This document shows, piece by piece, positions 32,351 to 39,509 of a stretch of DNA of 39,509 nucleotides. Where the stretch lies: NCBI GenBank assembly GCA_027459625.1, contig DAIDHP010000038.1, positions 1 to 39,509 on the forward strand. The letters run 5' to 3'. This DNA is from Chthonomonadales bacterium. Its GTDB lineage: Bacteria; Armatimonadota; Chthonomonadetes; Chthonomonadales; CAJBBX01. The notes below the pieces were generated by a model. That model made no database searches and was not told the DNA's origin. It saw only the letters and a program-made list of their open reading frames with translations. A program made the position numbers and the translations under genes. Within the stretch, counting starts at the first letter, position 1, and every line of letters begins with the position of its first letter.

Positions 32351-34147
32351 TCAAGGTATGATTCTACCATTAAAAATATCCAGTACGACATCCAGATCGG
32401 ATTGCTGCTCCATCTGTGTCTCTTCCTCACCGTCGGGATCGTCCGCAATTTCCGGCTCATCGGCTTCGTGGAAGTTTGAATTATCCTCCAAGTCATCGGA
32501 ATCGTCCTCCTCGTCGGAGGGGGATGGGATTTCCTGCGCGGGAGAAGGCTCGTCGAATTCAGGAGTGGGAGCCACGGGAGGAAGTTGTTTGTTCATGACG
32601 CATACCAGCTTCAGCGCGACGCCTCCCAATTGCTCCGACATCTCCTTGGCGATGTAATCCTTTCCCATGGGTTTACCCGGATCCTTGCTTACGATACGAT
32701 TAATCTTGTCCACAGCGAACTGGCTTGGGAATGATAGGGTCACAACATCGCCATCGACTCCGCTTACATACACCTCGTCGGACAAGATTGCCCCCATGGA
32801 GGGAAATTTGTCAAGCATCTCCTTAAGCACTCTGCGCCAAACGAACTGCACACTTTCAAGGCTTAGCGATGCATGTGTGTTTTTTTCAGCCTTCGGGACG
32901 GATACGGTTTCCGCGTGATGTTCGTGTGCGGGCTGAGGTGCGATAGTCGCCTTCGTCTTCAGGGGTGGTTCCGGTTCCCGTCGCTGGAAGGATGGCTTTA
33001 CCGCTTCCGTAGTTATCGTGGCTTTTGCGATAGCCTTCTGGGAAAACTGCAGATTGGCGGGCTGTATCTTCAATAACGCCCTCTCCACAAGAAGCCTCTG
33101 CTGGTTGGAAAAGCGAAGGTCTCTTTCTATCTCCGACAGGATATCAAGCATGGCGAGGAGTTGGCGAGGCTCGAAGAAGGAGGATTGACGTTTCAGTTCC
33201 AGAAATCGCTCTTCGCTAACATCCGATAACGCGGACGCGTCAGGCGAGGTGGAGGCCACCAGAAGATCGCGCAGGTGGTTCTGGAGTGCGTTGAGCGTCT
33301 GCTTCGCGTCCTTGCCTGAATTCATCAGGTCGTCCGCCATCTTCAAGGCGTTGCCGATGTCATTCGACTGAACGACTTGGATGATCTCATCGAGAACTTT
33401 CGGTCCGATGGCGCCGATAGAGACATTCACCGTCTCGGCGGTTAAACATCCATCGGAGTACGCGAGTGTTTGCTCCAATAGGCTAAGAGAATCTCTGAAT
33501 GAGCCTTCTGCAGCGCGAGCCACCGAGATAACCGCCTCCTCGTCATACTCCACGCCTTCCTTGTTCAATACGCGTTTTAGGTTCTCCACCAAGTCGGAGA
33601 GAGTTCCGCGCCGGAAATCCATTCGCTGGCAACGGGATCGAATCGTGATGGGTACCTTGTGCGCCTCCGTGGTCGCCAGGATGAACACCACATGCGCGGG
33701 AGGCTCCTCGATGGTTTTCAAGAGGGAGTCGAAAGCCTTGGCGGAGAGATCGTGCACTTCGTCGATGATATACACTTTGAAGCGCGCTTCCGCGGGATAG
33801 TATCTTGCATTCTCGATGATCTTCTCTCGAACGTCATCGATTCCCGTTTCCGACGCCGCATCCATCTCAATCACGTCCATGGCGGAGCCATCGCGTATTC
33901 TCATGCACATATCGCACACCCCGCATGGGGTGGGAGTGGGTTTGTCCGAGGCTTGGCAATTGAGCGCCCGTGCGAGCAGGCGCGCGGTGGATGTTTTGCC
34001 GCAACCCCTTGGGCCGCAAAACAGGTAGGCGTGTGCGATGCGTCCTAAGCGAATGGCGTTCTGCAGCACCGTGATGATGTGCCGCTGACCCACCACCTCT
34101 TCAAAGGATTGCGAGCGATATTTGCGATAGAGGGCGACGTATGCCAT
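32351..34147 (-). CDS. dnaX: DNA polymerase III subunits gamma/tau
   Basis: The 598-residue clamp-loader subunit has Walker A G45-Pro-Arg-Gly-Cys-Gly-Lys-T52, zinc ligands C64, C75, C78 and C81, Walker B D129-E-V-H132, and Ser-Leu-Leu-Lys-Thr-Ile-Glu-Glu-Pro-Pro. The last 80 residues are very acidic and end in a Leu-Asp-Ile-Phe-Asn-Gly-Arg-Ile-type tail seen in other phyla. I did not find a clear programmed frameshift site for a short gamma form. It loads the sliding clamp and links polymerase and helicase. The ribosome binding site is weak. The large SRP RNA lies upstream on the same strand, the arrangement also known from Bacillus. Confidence 0.95.
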   Translation of the reverse strand: MAYVALYRKYRSQSFEEVVGQRHIITVLQNAIRLGRIAHAYLFCGPRGCGKTSTARLLARALNCQASDKPTPTPCGVCDMCMRIRDGSAMDVIEMDAASETGIDDVREKIIENARYYPAEARFKVYIIDEVHDLSAKAFDSLLKTIEEPPAHVVFILATTEAHKVPITIRSRCQRMDFRRGTLSDLVENLKRVLNKEGVEYDEEAVISVARAAEGSFRDSLSLLEQTLAYSDGCLTAETVNVSIGAIGPKVLDEIIQVVQSNDIGNALKMADDLMNSGKDAKQTLNALQNHLRDLLVASTSPDASALSDVSEERFLELKRQSSFFEPRQLLAMLDILSEIERDLRFSNQQRLLVERALLKIQPANLQFSQKAIAKATITTEAVKPSFQRREPEPPLKTKATIAPQPAHEHHAETVSVPKAEKNTHASLSLESVQFVWRRVLKEMLDKFPSMGAILSDEVYVSGVDGDVVTLSFPSQFAVDKINRIVSKDPGKPMGKDYIAKEMSEQLGGVALKLVCVMNKQLPPVAPTPEFDEPSPAQEIPSPSDEEDDSDDLEDNSNFHEADEPEIADDPDGEEETQMEQQSDLDVVLDIFNGRIIP

Positions 34148-34280
34148 GAATGAGTTCGTCTCGTTTGCTTACGGAGAGGAAGGCGTTCGCCATCCGCCGG
34201 GAAACGCCGCATTTGGAAATGTATATGCGCCACTTTACTTGAATGATCGTGCACCCCGCTTTTGTTATATTTCTTCATGG

Positions 34281-34514
34281 AAGCAGTCGCCGACAACTAC
34301 GGTCAGGTATTTCCGCGGCACTCGGGAAGTCACCCTTAGTGCTGCTACCTTCCGATCCTGACACGGTTCAGATGCTTGCCGATGCGCGGAGCCTGTCCAT
34401 CAACATCGCCTGCGTGTGTTGAACCAAAAAGAAAATATATCGAGAGCGGGGAGTTCAACCCCGTTATAGCGGATTACGGGTACAGGGCACCGCTGGCTCC
34501 CCGTCTAGCACGAT
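34281..34514 (-). ncRNA. ffs: Signal recognition particle RNA, large bacterial type
   Basis: On the minus strand the 5' part contains GGTGCCCTGTACCCGTAATC and the following Alu-domain segment, as in large bacterial SRP RNAs. The distal part holds the helix 8 core CGGAAGGTAGCAGC, the binding site of Ffh. The outer helix 5 arms pair near GCAGGCGA and CGACTGC (34283-34289). The RNA joins Ffh to guide ribosomes to the membrane. The ends are approximate: the 5' end is set from the promoter, the 3' end from helix 5. Confidence 0.9.
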
Positions 34515-34520
34515 CTGTCT

Positions 34521-34550
34521 ATAATACACCAAAAGAACCATGAGGCGCAA
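34521..34550 (-). promoter_or_regulatory. Promoter of the SRP RNA gene
   Basis: On the minus strand TTGCGC (34550-34545) and TATTAT (34526-34521) are spaced by 18 bases, and the SRP RNA 5' region begins about seven bases downstream. The -10 is good and the -35 only partly matches. It abuts the end of the next gene upstream (stop at 34554), inside whose tail the -35 nearly lies. Confidence 0.55.
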
Positions 34551-34553
34551 ATA

Positions 34554-35897
34554 TCATTGGGAGTTATTGAATTTGCGTGTGACTTTTAAGTTGCCGAGAG
34601 CCGTCTGATAGTTGAATATCTCCTGCTTGCACAGCCAGTAATATTCAAAACCCCAGCCCCCGTCGCCGCGATACCCGAAGCCTCGATGCAGTGTGGGCTC
34701 GATATCGTTGCTCATGTTCTGATCCCATTGATCCGGCGGTTCGAACTCATTCCATTGGCAAATGAAAACAAATCGCGGCTTCGCTTGCTCCACTTTGCTC
34801 CATTGATTGCGAAAGGTCACGCCGTAATCGTGTCCGTCCGCGTCCGGCGATTCGTAATTCCCGCTTGCCGGATCGGAGATGTTTCCGGGATAGCCGAAAA
34901 CCGCCGTCATCGCTTCCGGTTTACCCTTGTAATAGGTCACTTGCGGGTCTCGATCGTACCACGACCAGTACCCGTATTTCGCTCCGTGAACCGTTTCAAG
35001 CCATGCGTTCACGTAGCGTATGGTGAAACGAGGGTCTTGCCATGTCGGTGGCTTGCTGAAAGTGGGACCGCCCATGTAAACATCCAGCAAAGGTTTGCCC
35101 AAATAGGTGATGAATAGTTTACGGTACTCTGGATTTTGAATGTAATGAGAGTAAATGTAGTCCACCTCTTTCATGAAATTGGGCGTGCCCCATTTCCCTC
35201 CGTCCGGTCCCACCAACAGTACGATTTTTGGGTGTTGTTTCATTTTGAGGTATAGGTCGCACAGCATGTTTGTGGAGTCTCTCATCTCCTGAGCCACCGG
35301 CGTGGGCCAGGGACCGTTGAGGTTATTACTCCAGTCAAGTTGAACGAAGTTTATTCCCAGATCATTCATCCAGAGCGTCTGCTGGCGCAGAACCCTTATG
35401 TCTATGGAGGCGTATTGGCCAAGTATCGGAGTCGCCTCCTGATGCCCCCACTGGGCGTATCCGGGCCCAAACCATGTCTCCAAGTCCATTCCAACTTGAT
35501 GATTTGGATCGTTGATGATATTGAAGGTTCTCGGAGTCACCTTGATCGGAACGGAAATGGAGCTTAACGATCCCGCTGTCACCTTCACCTCATGCGCGCC
35601 GGTTTCAGGCATGGGCAGAACGAACCGCGCCACACCGAAATCATTCGTGACGTAGGGACCACACCACTCCTTTCCGTCAAGATAGGATTGCAGGGTCACA
35701 TGAGACGCGCGTTTGCCAGCGGAATCGGTTGCGATGGCGGTGTATGCGACGATATCGCCCTCCGGCACGGTCGTGTTCGAGGCGCGGAGAGAGATCGCCG
35801 TGGGGGTGACGGCAGGGGCGGCGGTGGTGTCCGCATGCGATAAGGCGGATAGACGAAACGAGAAGATGCAACCAAGGATAATCCATACATATTTCAT
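34554..35897 (-). CDS. Secreted glycosidase-like protein with N-terminal Ig-like domain
   Basis: The 447-residue product has a signal peptide (about 1-23). Residues 32-122 form an invasin/Big-type immunoglobulin-like domain (Gly-Asp-Ile-Val-Ala-Tyr-Thr-Ala and Asp-Phe-Gly-Val-Ala-Arg-Phe). The remainder has a TIM-barrel pattern with Asp-Leu-Glu-Thr-Trp-Phe, Gln-Leu-Asp-Trp, Tyr-Trp-Ser-Trp-Tyr-Asp-Arg-Asp, and a terminal Gln-Trp-Asn-Glu-Phe-Glu-Pro strand. The closing Trp-Asn-Glu-Phe motif recalls GH99/GH71-like alpha-glycan hydrolases, but the assignment is tentative. An excellent ribosome binding site (AAAGGAGGG, seven-base spacer) supports the start. Confidence 0.65.
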   Translation of the reverse strand: MKYVWIILGCIFSFRLSALSHADTTAAPAVTPTAISLRASNTTVPEGDIVAYTAIATDSAGKRASHVTLQSYLDGKEWCGPYVTNDFGVARFVLPMPETGAHEVKVTAGSLSSISVPIKVTPRTFNIINDPNHQVGMDLETWFGPGYAQWGHQEATPILGQYASIDIRVLRQQTLWMNDLGINFVQLDWSNNLNGPWPTPVAQEMRDSTNMLCDLYLKMKQHPKIVLLVGPDGGKWGTPNFMKEVDYIYSHYIQNPEYRKLFITYLGKPLLDVYMGGPTFSKPPTWQDPRFTIRYVNAWLETVHGAKYGYWSWYDRDPQVTYYKGKPEAMTAVFGYPGNISDPASGNYESPDADGHDYGVTFRNQWSKVEQAKPRFVFICQWNEFEPPDQWDQNMSNDIEPTLHRGFGYRGDGGWGFEYYWLCKQEIFNYQTALGNLKVTRKFNNSQ

Positions 35898-36247
35898 ATG
35901 GTTTCCCTCCTTTCAGAGAGCGGGTTTCTCCCTGCGTTCAAGGATGAAACGCGCTGAAAACGGTTATGATGCATTGATTAGGGTTGAGAACGGCGTTGAA
36001 GGCGCCGATATTGCATGATACCCATAATTCCCCTCTGAAGACGCCCCCTTCGATTCACACGCATTTTTTGAGTGAAAATTTCCACCGAGTTTCTCGATGA
36101 ATGATGCTTGGTACGGTGTGAGGGGATGTGGTCGGGAGGAACCGCGACACGCAAAGGTTGAAATGGGGAAGAAGCGTGAAGCGGTTATATCAAAAAGACT
36201 AAAAGGTAAAAATACAATAAAATATGAAAAACCGGATGTAAACAAAC
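35898..36247. other. Upstream region of the Ig-glycosidase gene, no other gene seen
   Basis: This stretch presumably holds the promoter of the gene at 34554-35897. Between 36190 and 36247 it becomes AT-rich. No intact gene is visible, and decayed sequence connected with the RHS remnant next to it may extend into it. Confidence 0.35.
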
Positions 36248-36273
36248 GGATTCTTCGCTGTTTTATGTAGGTA
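36248..36273 (+). repeat. Extra copy of the MITE terminal repeat
   Basis: This 25-26-bp stretch, with TTCTTCGCTGTTTT as its core, matches the two terminal repeats at 36427 and 36738 in about 22 of 25 positions. It lies beyond the RHS remnant and may mark an older or nested element end. Confidence 0.55.
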
Positions 36274-36300
36274 GCACGAAATAGTGCTTGCCCGCTATTT

Positions 36301-36395
36301 GGTGAAGGGTCGCGCAGAGCCAAGACCGTCGTACAGGTGGAACCCCCGCTTCTTTGAATGTGAGAAATGCCGAATGTGTAGGTTCCCATAAACAT
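36301..36395 (-). pseudogene. RHS core-domain remnant
   Basis: About 86 bases align with 38766-38852 of the RHS gene further right, with a one-base length difference. On the minus strand it reads Gly-Thr-Tyr-Thr-Phe-Gly-Ile-Ser, matching Gly-Thr-Tyr-Thr-Tyr-Gly-Val-Ser. After a frameshift it reads Leu-Tyr-Asp-Gly-Leu-Gly-Ser-Ala-Arg-Pro-Phe-Thr-Lys and then a stop. It is a displaced and decayed fragment of an RHS core, not a functional gene. Confidence 0.7.
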
Positions 36396-36426
36396 TCCTC
36401 ATGATATTTATTACTCAAAAAAAGGA

Positions 36427-36738
36427 GGTTCCTCGCTGTTTTGTGTGGGTATACAACAGGCGGGTGTCTCTGCATTGAACTCATTCCATCCCGAAAAAGA
36501 TGTCCAATGGAGTGTGCCGATACGCTTGCAAAGCCCGAAGAATGATGTGTTGCGGGCGAACCGAGCCATTCATATTCAACCCCTTCGGGGGTTAGGGGAT
36601 GGCTTTCAAGCCATTTGGGATATCGTACCTCGGGATTCATCCCGATGGGAGTATGGCGCGGAACCATAATAAACGCCATCTTATTCCATTTCACCGCTTA
36701 CTCATCTATTCATCACCCACAGGAAACAGCGAAGAACC
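36427..36738. mobile_element. MITE-like non-autonomous element with about 25-bp terminal inverted repeats
   Basis: The left end (36427-36451) and right end (36738-36714, reversed) agree in about 21 of 25 positions around the shared core TCGCTGTTT and TGTGGGT. Similarity extends outward as a CAAAAAA run on each side. The 312-bp interior codes for no transposase and contains three compact hairpins. The ends resemble, from memory, those of ISL3-type elements; this is unverified. No clear target duplication was found. Confidence 0.55.
36578..36645. repeat. Array of three 6-bp-stem tetraloop hairpins
   Basis: Three perfect hairpins follow one another: AACCCC-TTCG-GGGGTT (36578-36593), ATGGCT-TTCA-AGCCAT (36599-36614) and TCGGGA-TTCA-TCCCGA (36630-36645). 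All have six-base stems and TTCR loops. The first is the very stable C(UUCG)G type. They lie inside the MITE-like element and could be structural signals of a mobile element or an RNA. Confidence 0.7.
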
Positions 36739-36861
36739 ACTTTTTTGTGATTCATGATGTAAGTCTCCTAGTCTTGTAATGTAATATTAATATTAAGGCT
36801 GTCTCACTTTATATTGACACATAGGGAAAATGATGCTATTCGATATCAATTGTTTATATTC

Positions 36862-37113
36862 TTAAGGGGCCTTTTTATTGAGATAAATTTTCTTGATAAT
36901 AATTATCATGTTTATTGTACCACCTATCAATGCTATGCAATAAAGAATGTACATATATATTGGTAAATGAAAATCTACTCCATACATAAAGTAGCCGCTT
37001 ATTAATATTACGATTCCCAATAAAAGATCATATTTCTTTTTTTCACGCATATATATATATAAGTAGTATAAGCCATAAATGAAAAAGTATATGCTTGTAA
37101 TAGCGTATATCAT
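36862..37113 (-). CDS. Small AT-rich membrane protein, unknown
   Basis: The 83-residue protein has three hydrophobic segments (about 3-22, 29-46 and 50-74) separated by a Lys-rich loop, and it ends in a Lys-rich tail. GGAGAG six bases before the ATG makes translation likely. Its base composition is far more AT-rich than neighbouring genes, a sign of acquisition. It lies downstream of the RHS gene on the same strand, with a decayed insertion sequence in between. A role as an RHS immunity protein is possible from position and size only. I recognise no family. Confidence 0.65.
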   Translation of the reverse strand: MIYAITSIYFFIYGLYYLYIYMREKKKYDLLLGIVILISGYFMYGVDFHLPIYMYILYCIALIGGTINMIIIIKKIYLNKKAP

Positions 37114-37155
37114 TTATCTCTCCATAAAATTATGATGATTCATTTATTATTATTT

Positions 37156-37200
37156 TATATATCAGCCTTGATTATAATATATAATCAAGGCTGATATATA
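37156..37200. repeat. Perfect 21-bp palindrome with 3-base loop
   Basis: Arms 37156-37176 and 37180-37200 pair at all 21 positions, including the non-AT core CAGCCTTGAT. It ends exactly where the left end of the IS630-type element begins, and lies 43 bases before the small membrane-protein gene. No strong T-run follows on either strand, so a cruciform, operator or insertion hot-spot is as likely as a terminator. Confidence 0.85.
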
Positions 37201-38257
37201 TTATTAACTCGGCAATTAAATATTGTAATTAGGTTGCATACCTGATTTTTGAATGCTAAAAGTACTTCCGTACCCGATTTTGCGATTTTTGAAGCTTGTG
37301 CATGTATGAATTCACATCGCCTTTAAAATCCTGTTCCTTGTGAACGGGTGGCTTTGAACACAAGCCGGCTTTCAGGTCGCAATTGAGATAGTCATCCGGA
37401 TCAACTCATGTGAATAGGAGGAAAGGTAAAACAACTCGATCAAGTCCTTGCGTTCCTTAAGTCATTCCCTCACCAGTTTGCCGTGATGCACTCACATGCT
37501 GCCCACAATCAAGAAGACCGTGCGTCCTGCGTCCTTGATCAAACGCTCCAGCAACCTGACGAGCAAATCCGCGTTCATCGTCTTCTTGTAAATCATGAAT
37601 CTCACCTTTCCCTGGTTGGTTATGGCGGAAATCATATTTACGCTCTTGGTGGCTGCGGTCAATCGGATCACCGGGGTAGTACCGGACAGAGCGTATCCGC
37701 GCCCCTCGCTTTCATCAATCCGAACGCTCGTCTCGTCGTACCAGTGCGTCTCGGCTCCCTCCTCCGCTGCTCTCCGGATACTCCTCTCGCAACCATCGTT
37801 GAACCGCCATCGGGTACTGCTCATACGCGCGCCTTTGAGGCTTTTGTGGAGTGAAACCCCAATGACGCAGGTATTCGCCCTCCGTGCGTACCGGCATCCT
37901 AATCCCGTATTGCCGCCATATCACCTGCGCCACCGCCTGGCGAGTCCAAAGACCAAACGAGAACCTCAATCGATCCGGAGTTTTATCGATGATTAAATTC
38001 CTTATCGCCGTCTCCCTCGAACGCTTTTCTCAATAGCCTTGTCACCGTGGCGTTTGTAGCGATTGTAATGAGTGCCGATGTAGGTGGTGCTCAAGCCGGT
38101 GTCATGGAAATCTCGCGGTAAGACATACCGTGCTCGCGTAGCCGTATGGCGACCTTTCGTATTTGGTATTGCTCATCCTGATTAAGTGTACGAGCATCTG
38201 TTTTATGCATGCTATTGTATAGCATATTATTATTATATTTAGTTACTGAGCTAATAA
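37201..38257 (-). mobile_element. Decayed IS630-family insertion sequence
   Basis: The left end from 37201 (TTATTAACTCGGC...) and the right end from 38257 inward (TTATTAGCTCAGT...) match in 23 of 29 positions as inverted repeats, with mostly transition differences. The about 1.06-kb interior is filled by a broken IS630-type transposase. Family members insert at TA, which fits the flanking TA-rich sequence. Confidence 0.75.
37236..38212 (-). pseudogene. IS630-family transposase, disrupted by frameshifts and stops
   Basis: Read along the minus strand, successive frames give the full family outline. A helix-turn-helix N-terminus starts at 38212 with Arg-Glu-His-Gly-Met-Ser-Tyr-Arg-Glu-Ile-Ser. 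The middle Arg-Gln-Ala-Val-Ala-Gln-Val-Ile segment leads to His-Trp-Gly-Phe-Thr-Pro-Gln-Lys-Pro at about 37890-37860. The DDE region has Trp-Tyr-Asp-Glu at about 37743. A C-terminus near 37350-37240 ends Asn-Arg-Val-Arg-Lys-Tyr-Phe. At least four frameshifts or stops interrupt it, so no active enzyme can be made. Confidence 0.85.
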
Positions 38258-38327
38258 TTAAAAATCAATATATCCCCGGAGGTTCGGCACCTGGAGGCGG
38301 ATTAGGTATCCATGGATGATTTTGAAA

Positions 38328-39399
38328 TCATGTAATAATTGAATTTAGCGGGCCGGTATCATTAGCATACACAACTGCTAATGCGCTGGGAATTCCAATT
38401 ATGGCCTTCGCTATAGGAGGCATAGGGGCAAATGCGGCGATTGCCACCCCAATTCCTCCAACAACCTTAAGCCATTGCCGGAATGTCGAGCTAGTGCTAA
38501 AATGCCCGCTCGGATCAACCTCATTTGCAGGGTCATCCCCGCAATACACATACGCAAGCTGGCTTAGGTCCGTATCCCTGGTCAGGAAGCTTCCGGTTGC
38601 CGGATCGTAATTCCTCGCACCCACCTGCATGATCCCCGCGTCCCCGTCGTTTCGGTAGCCGGATGTGGCGCCGAACTGGTAGGGGGAGGAGGTGGAACCG
38701 TATGTACCAACTGTGTTCCCGTACCCATCGTACGTCACTGCGGCGGTCACTACCCCCGATGCATTGGTGAAGGTTCTCGCGGAGCCGAGCCCGTCATACT
38801 GGAAAAACTCCCCGTTTCTTCGGATGAGGGAAACTCCGTAGGTGTAGGTTCCGGTATATATTCCGCCCTGCGCCTCAAGGATCACCCTGCCGCCGTCGTA
38901 GAGGGAGACGGTGGTCACGCCGCCCGCCGTTCGGCTCACTCGTCTTCCGAGGGCGTCGTAGGCGTAGCCGACAACGTTCGATCCGGTGGTTATCGAGACA
39001 AGCTGGTTGTCGTAATCGTACCCGAATGCCGTCGTCACCCCGTTGACGGTTTCTGTCCCCGTCGGCGTCATGGACGTAGATGTTGTTACCGGCGGAGAGA
39101 AGCTCGTCGTCGCTGTCGTAACCATACGTGATCAGGTTTCCATTCAGCGTCTCGATGATTCTGTTTCCCATTGCGTCATAGGAGAAGCTCTCCGAGTAGG
39201 GGTTGGTTCCGGTGCGAACCTCCTGCGTCAGTTCGCCGTCGGAACTGTACCCGTTCGTCACCGCGCAGCCGTTCGGAAGTGTATCGCCGGTCACGTGTCC
39301 GTCGCCGTCGTATGTGTAAGAAGTCGCACCAGCGGAATCCGTCATCTGACTGATCGCATTTCGTGGAGTGTGGGAGTAGGATATCACCCGACCGCTCAT
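38328..39399 (-). pseudogene. RHS-repeat core protein, frameshifted
   Basis: Typical YD/RHS repeats are present (Ser-Tyr-Asp-Ala-Met-Gly-Asn-Arg, Gly-Tyr-Asp-Tyr-Asp-Asn-Gln-Leu, Tyr-Asp-Ala-Leu-Gly-Arg-Arg). The conserved core end, Tyr-Val-Tyr-Cys-Gly-Asp-Asp-Pro-Ala-Asn-Glu-Val-Asp-Pro-Ser-Gly-His, is followed by a tail of only about 57 residues with a hydrophobic stretch. The reading frame changes near the four-base G run (minus strand) at 39057-39060; one extra G would explain it, either a real mutation or a sequencing error. A GGAGG nine bases before ATG 39399 offers a local start. The sequence beyond 39400 to the window end is not recognisably RHS. Intact relatives deliver C-terminal toxins; here the tail is not a recognised toxin. 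Confidence 0.75.
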
Positions 39400-39509
39400 G
39401 CTCGCGTTCCTCCGCTCGGGTCGCATTTGGAAACACGCGGTGCAAAAAAGAGTTGCATAAGGTGGGTGGAACTATTCCGCTCGTTCGTCCGGGGATGATT
39501 CGCGCTCAT

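Noticed and set aside
36263-36694. 143-codon minus-strand open frame across the MITE-like element
   Set aside because: It runs through the terminal repeat, the hairpins and the RHS remnant in the wrong frame, so it is a by-product of these elements.
1-39509. CRISPR arrays and tRNA or rRNA genes
   Set aside because: No regularly spaced direct repeats, no tRNA T-arm and acceptor pattern, and no rRNA segments were noticed on reading both strands.

Overview
The window reads as chromosomal DNA of a diderm, saprophytic, polysaccharide-degrading bacterium. The evidence is a secreted beta-barrel protein, an exosortase sorting system, many signal-peptide glycoside hydrolases, a dapL-type lysine branch gene and a large SRP RNA just upstream of dnaX. 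The combination fits Armatimonadota or a neighbouring phylum, but nothing here fixes the taxon, so treat that as a low-confidence inference. Most of the window has moderate GC content. The interval from about 36.8 to 38.3 kb is clearly AT-rich and looks acquired.

Layout. 0-1 kb: an Rpn/PD-(D/E)XK family protein. 1.3-8.1 kb: an alkaline-phosphatase-superfamily 'sulfatase' with threonine in place of the catalytic cysteine, a large secreted glycosidase-like protein and a GH51 arabinofuranosidase. 8.2-10.4 kb: a Cyc2-like fused monoheme cytochrome-porin and a sigma-70 family factor, both on the minus strand with clear terminators. 10.6-10.75 kb: two tandem AT-rich repeats. 10.8-16.8 kb: a pentapeptide-repeat protein, a thioester-domain protein with an exosortase-type C-terminus, the exosortase, an EpsI-type partner, and two sugar-nucleotide enzymes ending at a strong terminator. 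16.9-18.4 kb: a RACo-like corrinoid activator with no visible partner. 18.6-23.6 kb: a 1,673-residue GH2-type protein.

24.1-34.5 kb is a minus-strand housekeeping block. In transcription order it holds SRP RNA, dnaX, ybaB, a degenerate ABC ATPase, pyrF and a secreted six-hairpin-type glycosidase, then dapL, an MntA/HepT toxin-antitoxin pair and hflX. 34.5-35.9 kb holds another secreted glycosidase-like protein. 36.2-39.5 kb is a mobile or decaying region: an RHS remnant, a MITE-like element with three tetraloop hairpins, a small AT-rich membrane-protein gene, a perfect 21-bp palindrome, a decayed IS630-family element with recognisable ends, and a frameshifted RHS core gene.

Functionally, the scattered secreted hydrolases suggest growth on plant-type polysaccharide, although no transporter or SusC/D-like genes accompany them. 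The exosortase, EpsI, thioester protein and sugar-nucleotide genes look like a compact system for anchoring an adhesin to the surface together with polysaccharide synthesis. The most noteworthy items are the Cyc2-like protein, the thioester/exosortase cassette, the catalytically degenerate ABC ATPase, the Thr-nucleophile sulfatase homologue and the layered RHS/IS/MITE region.
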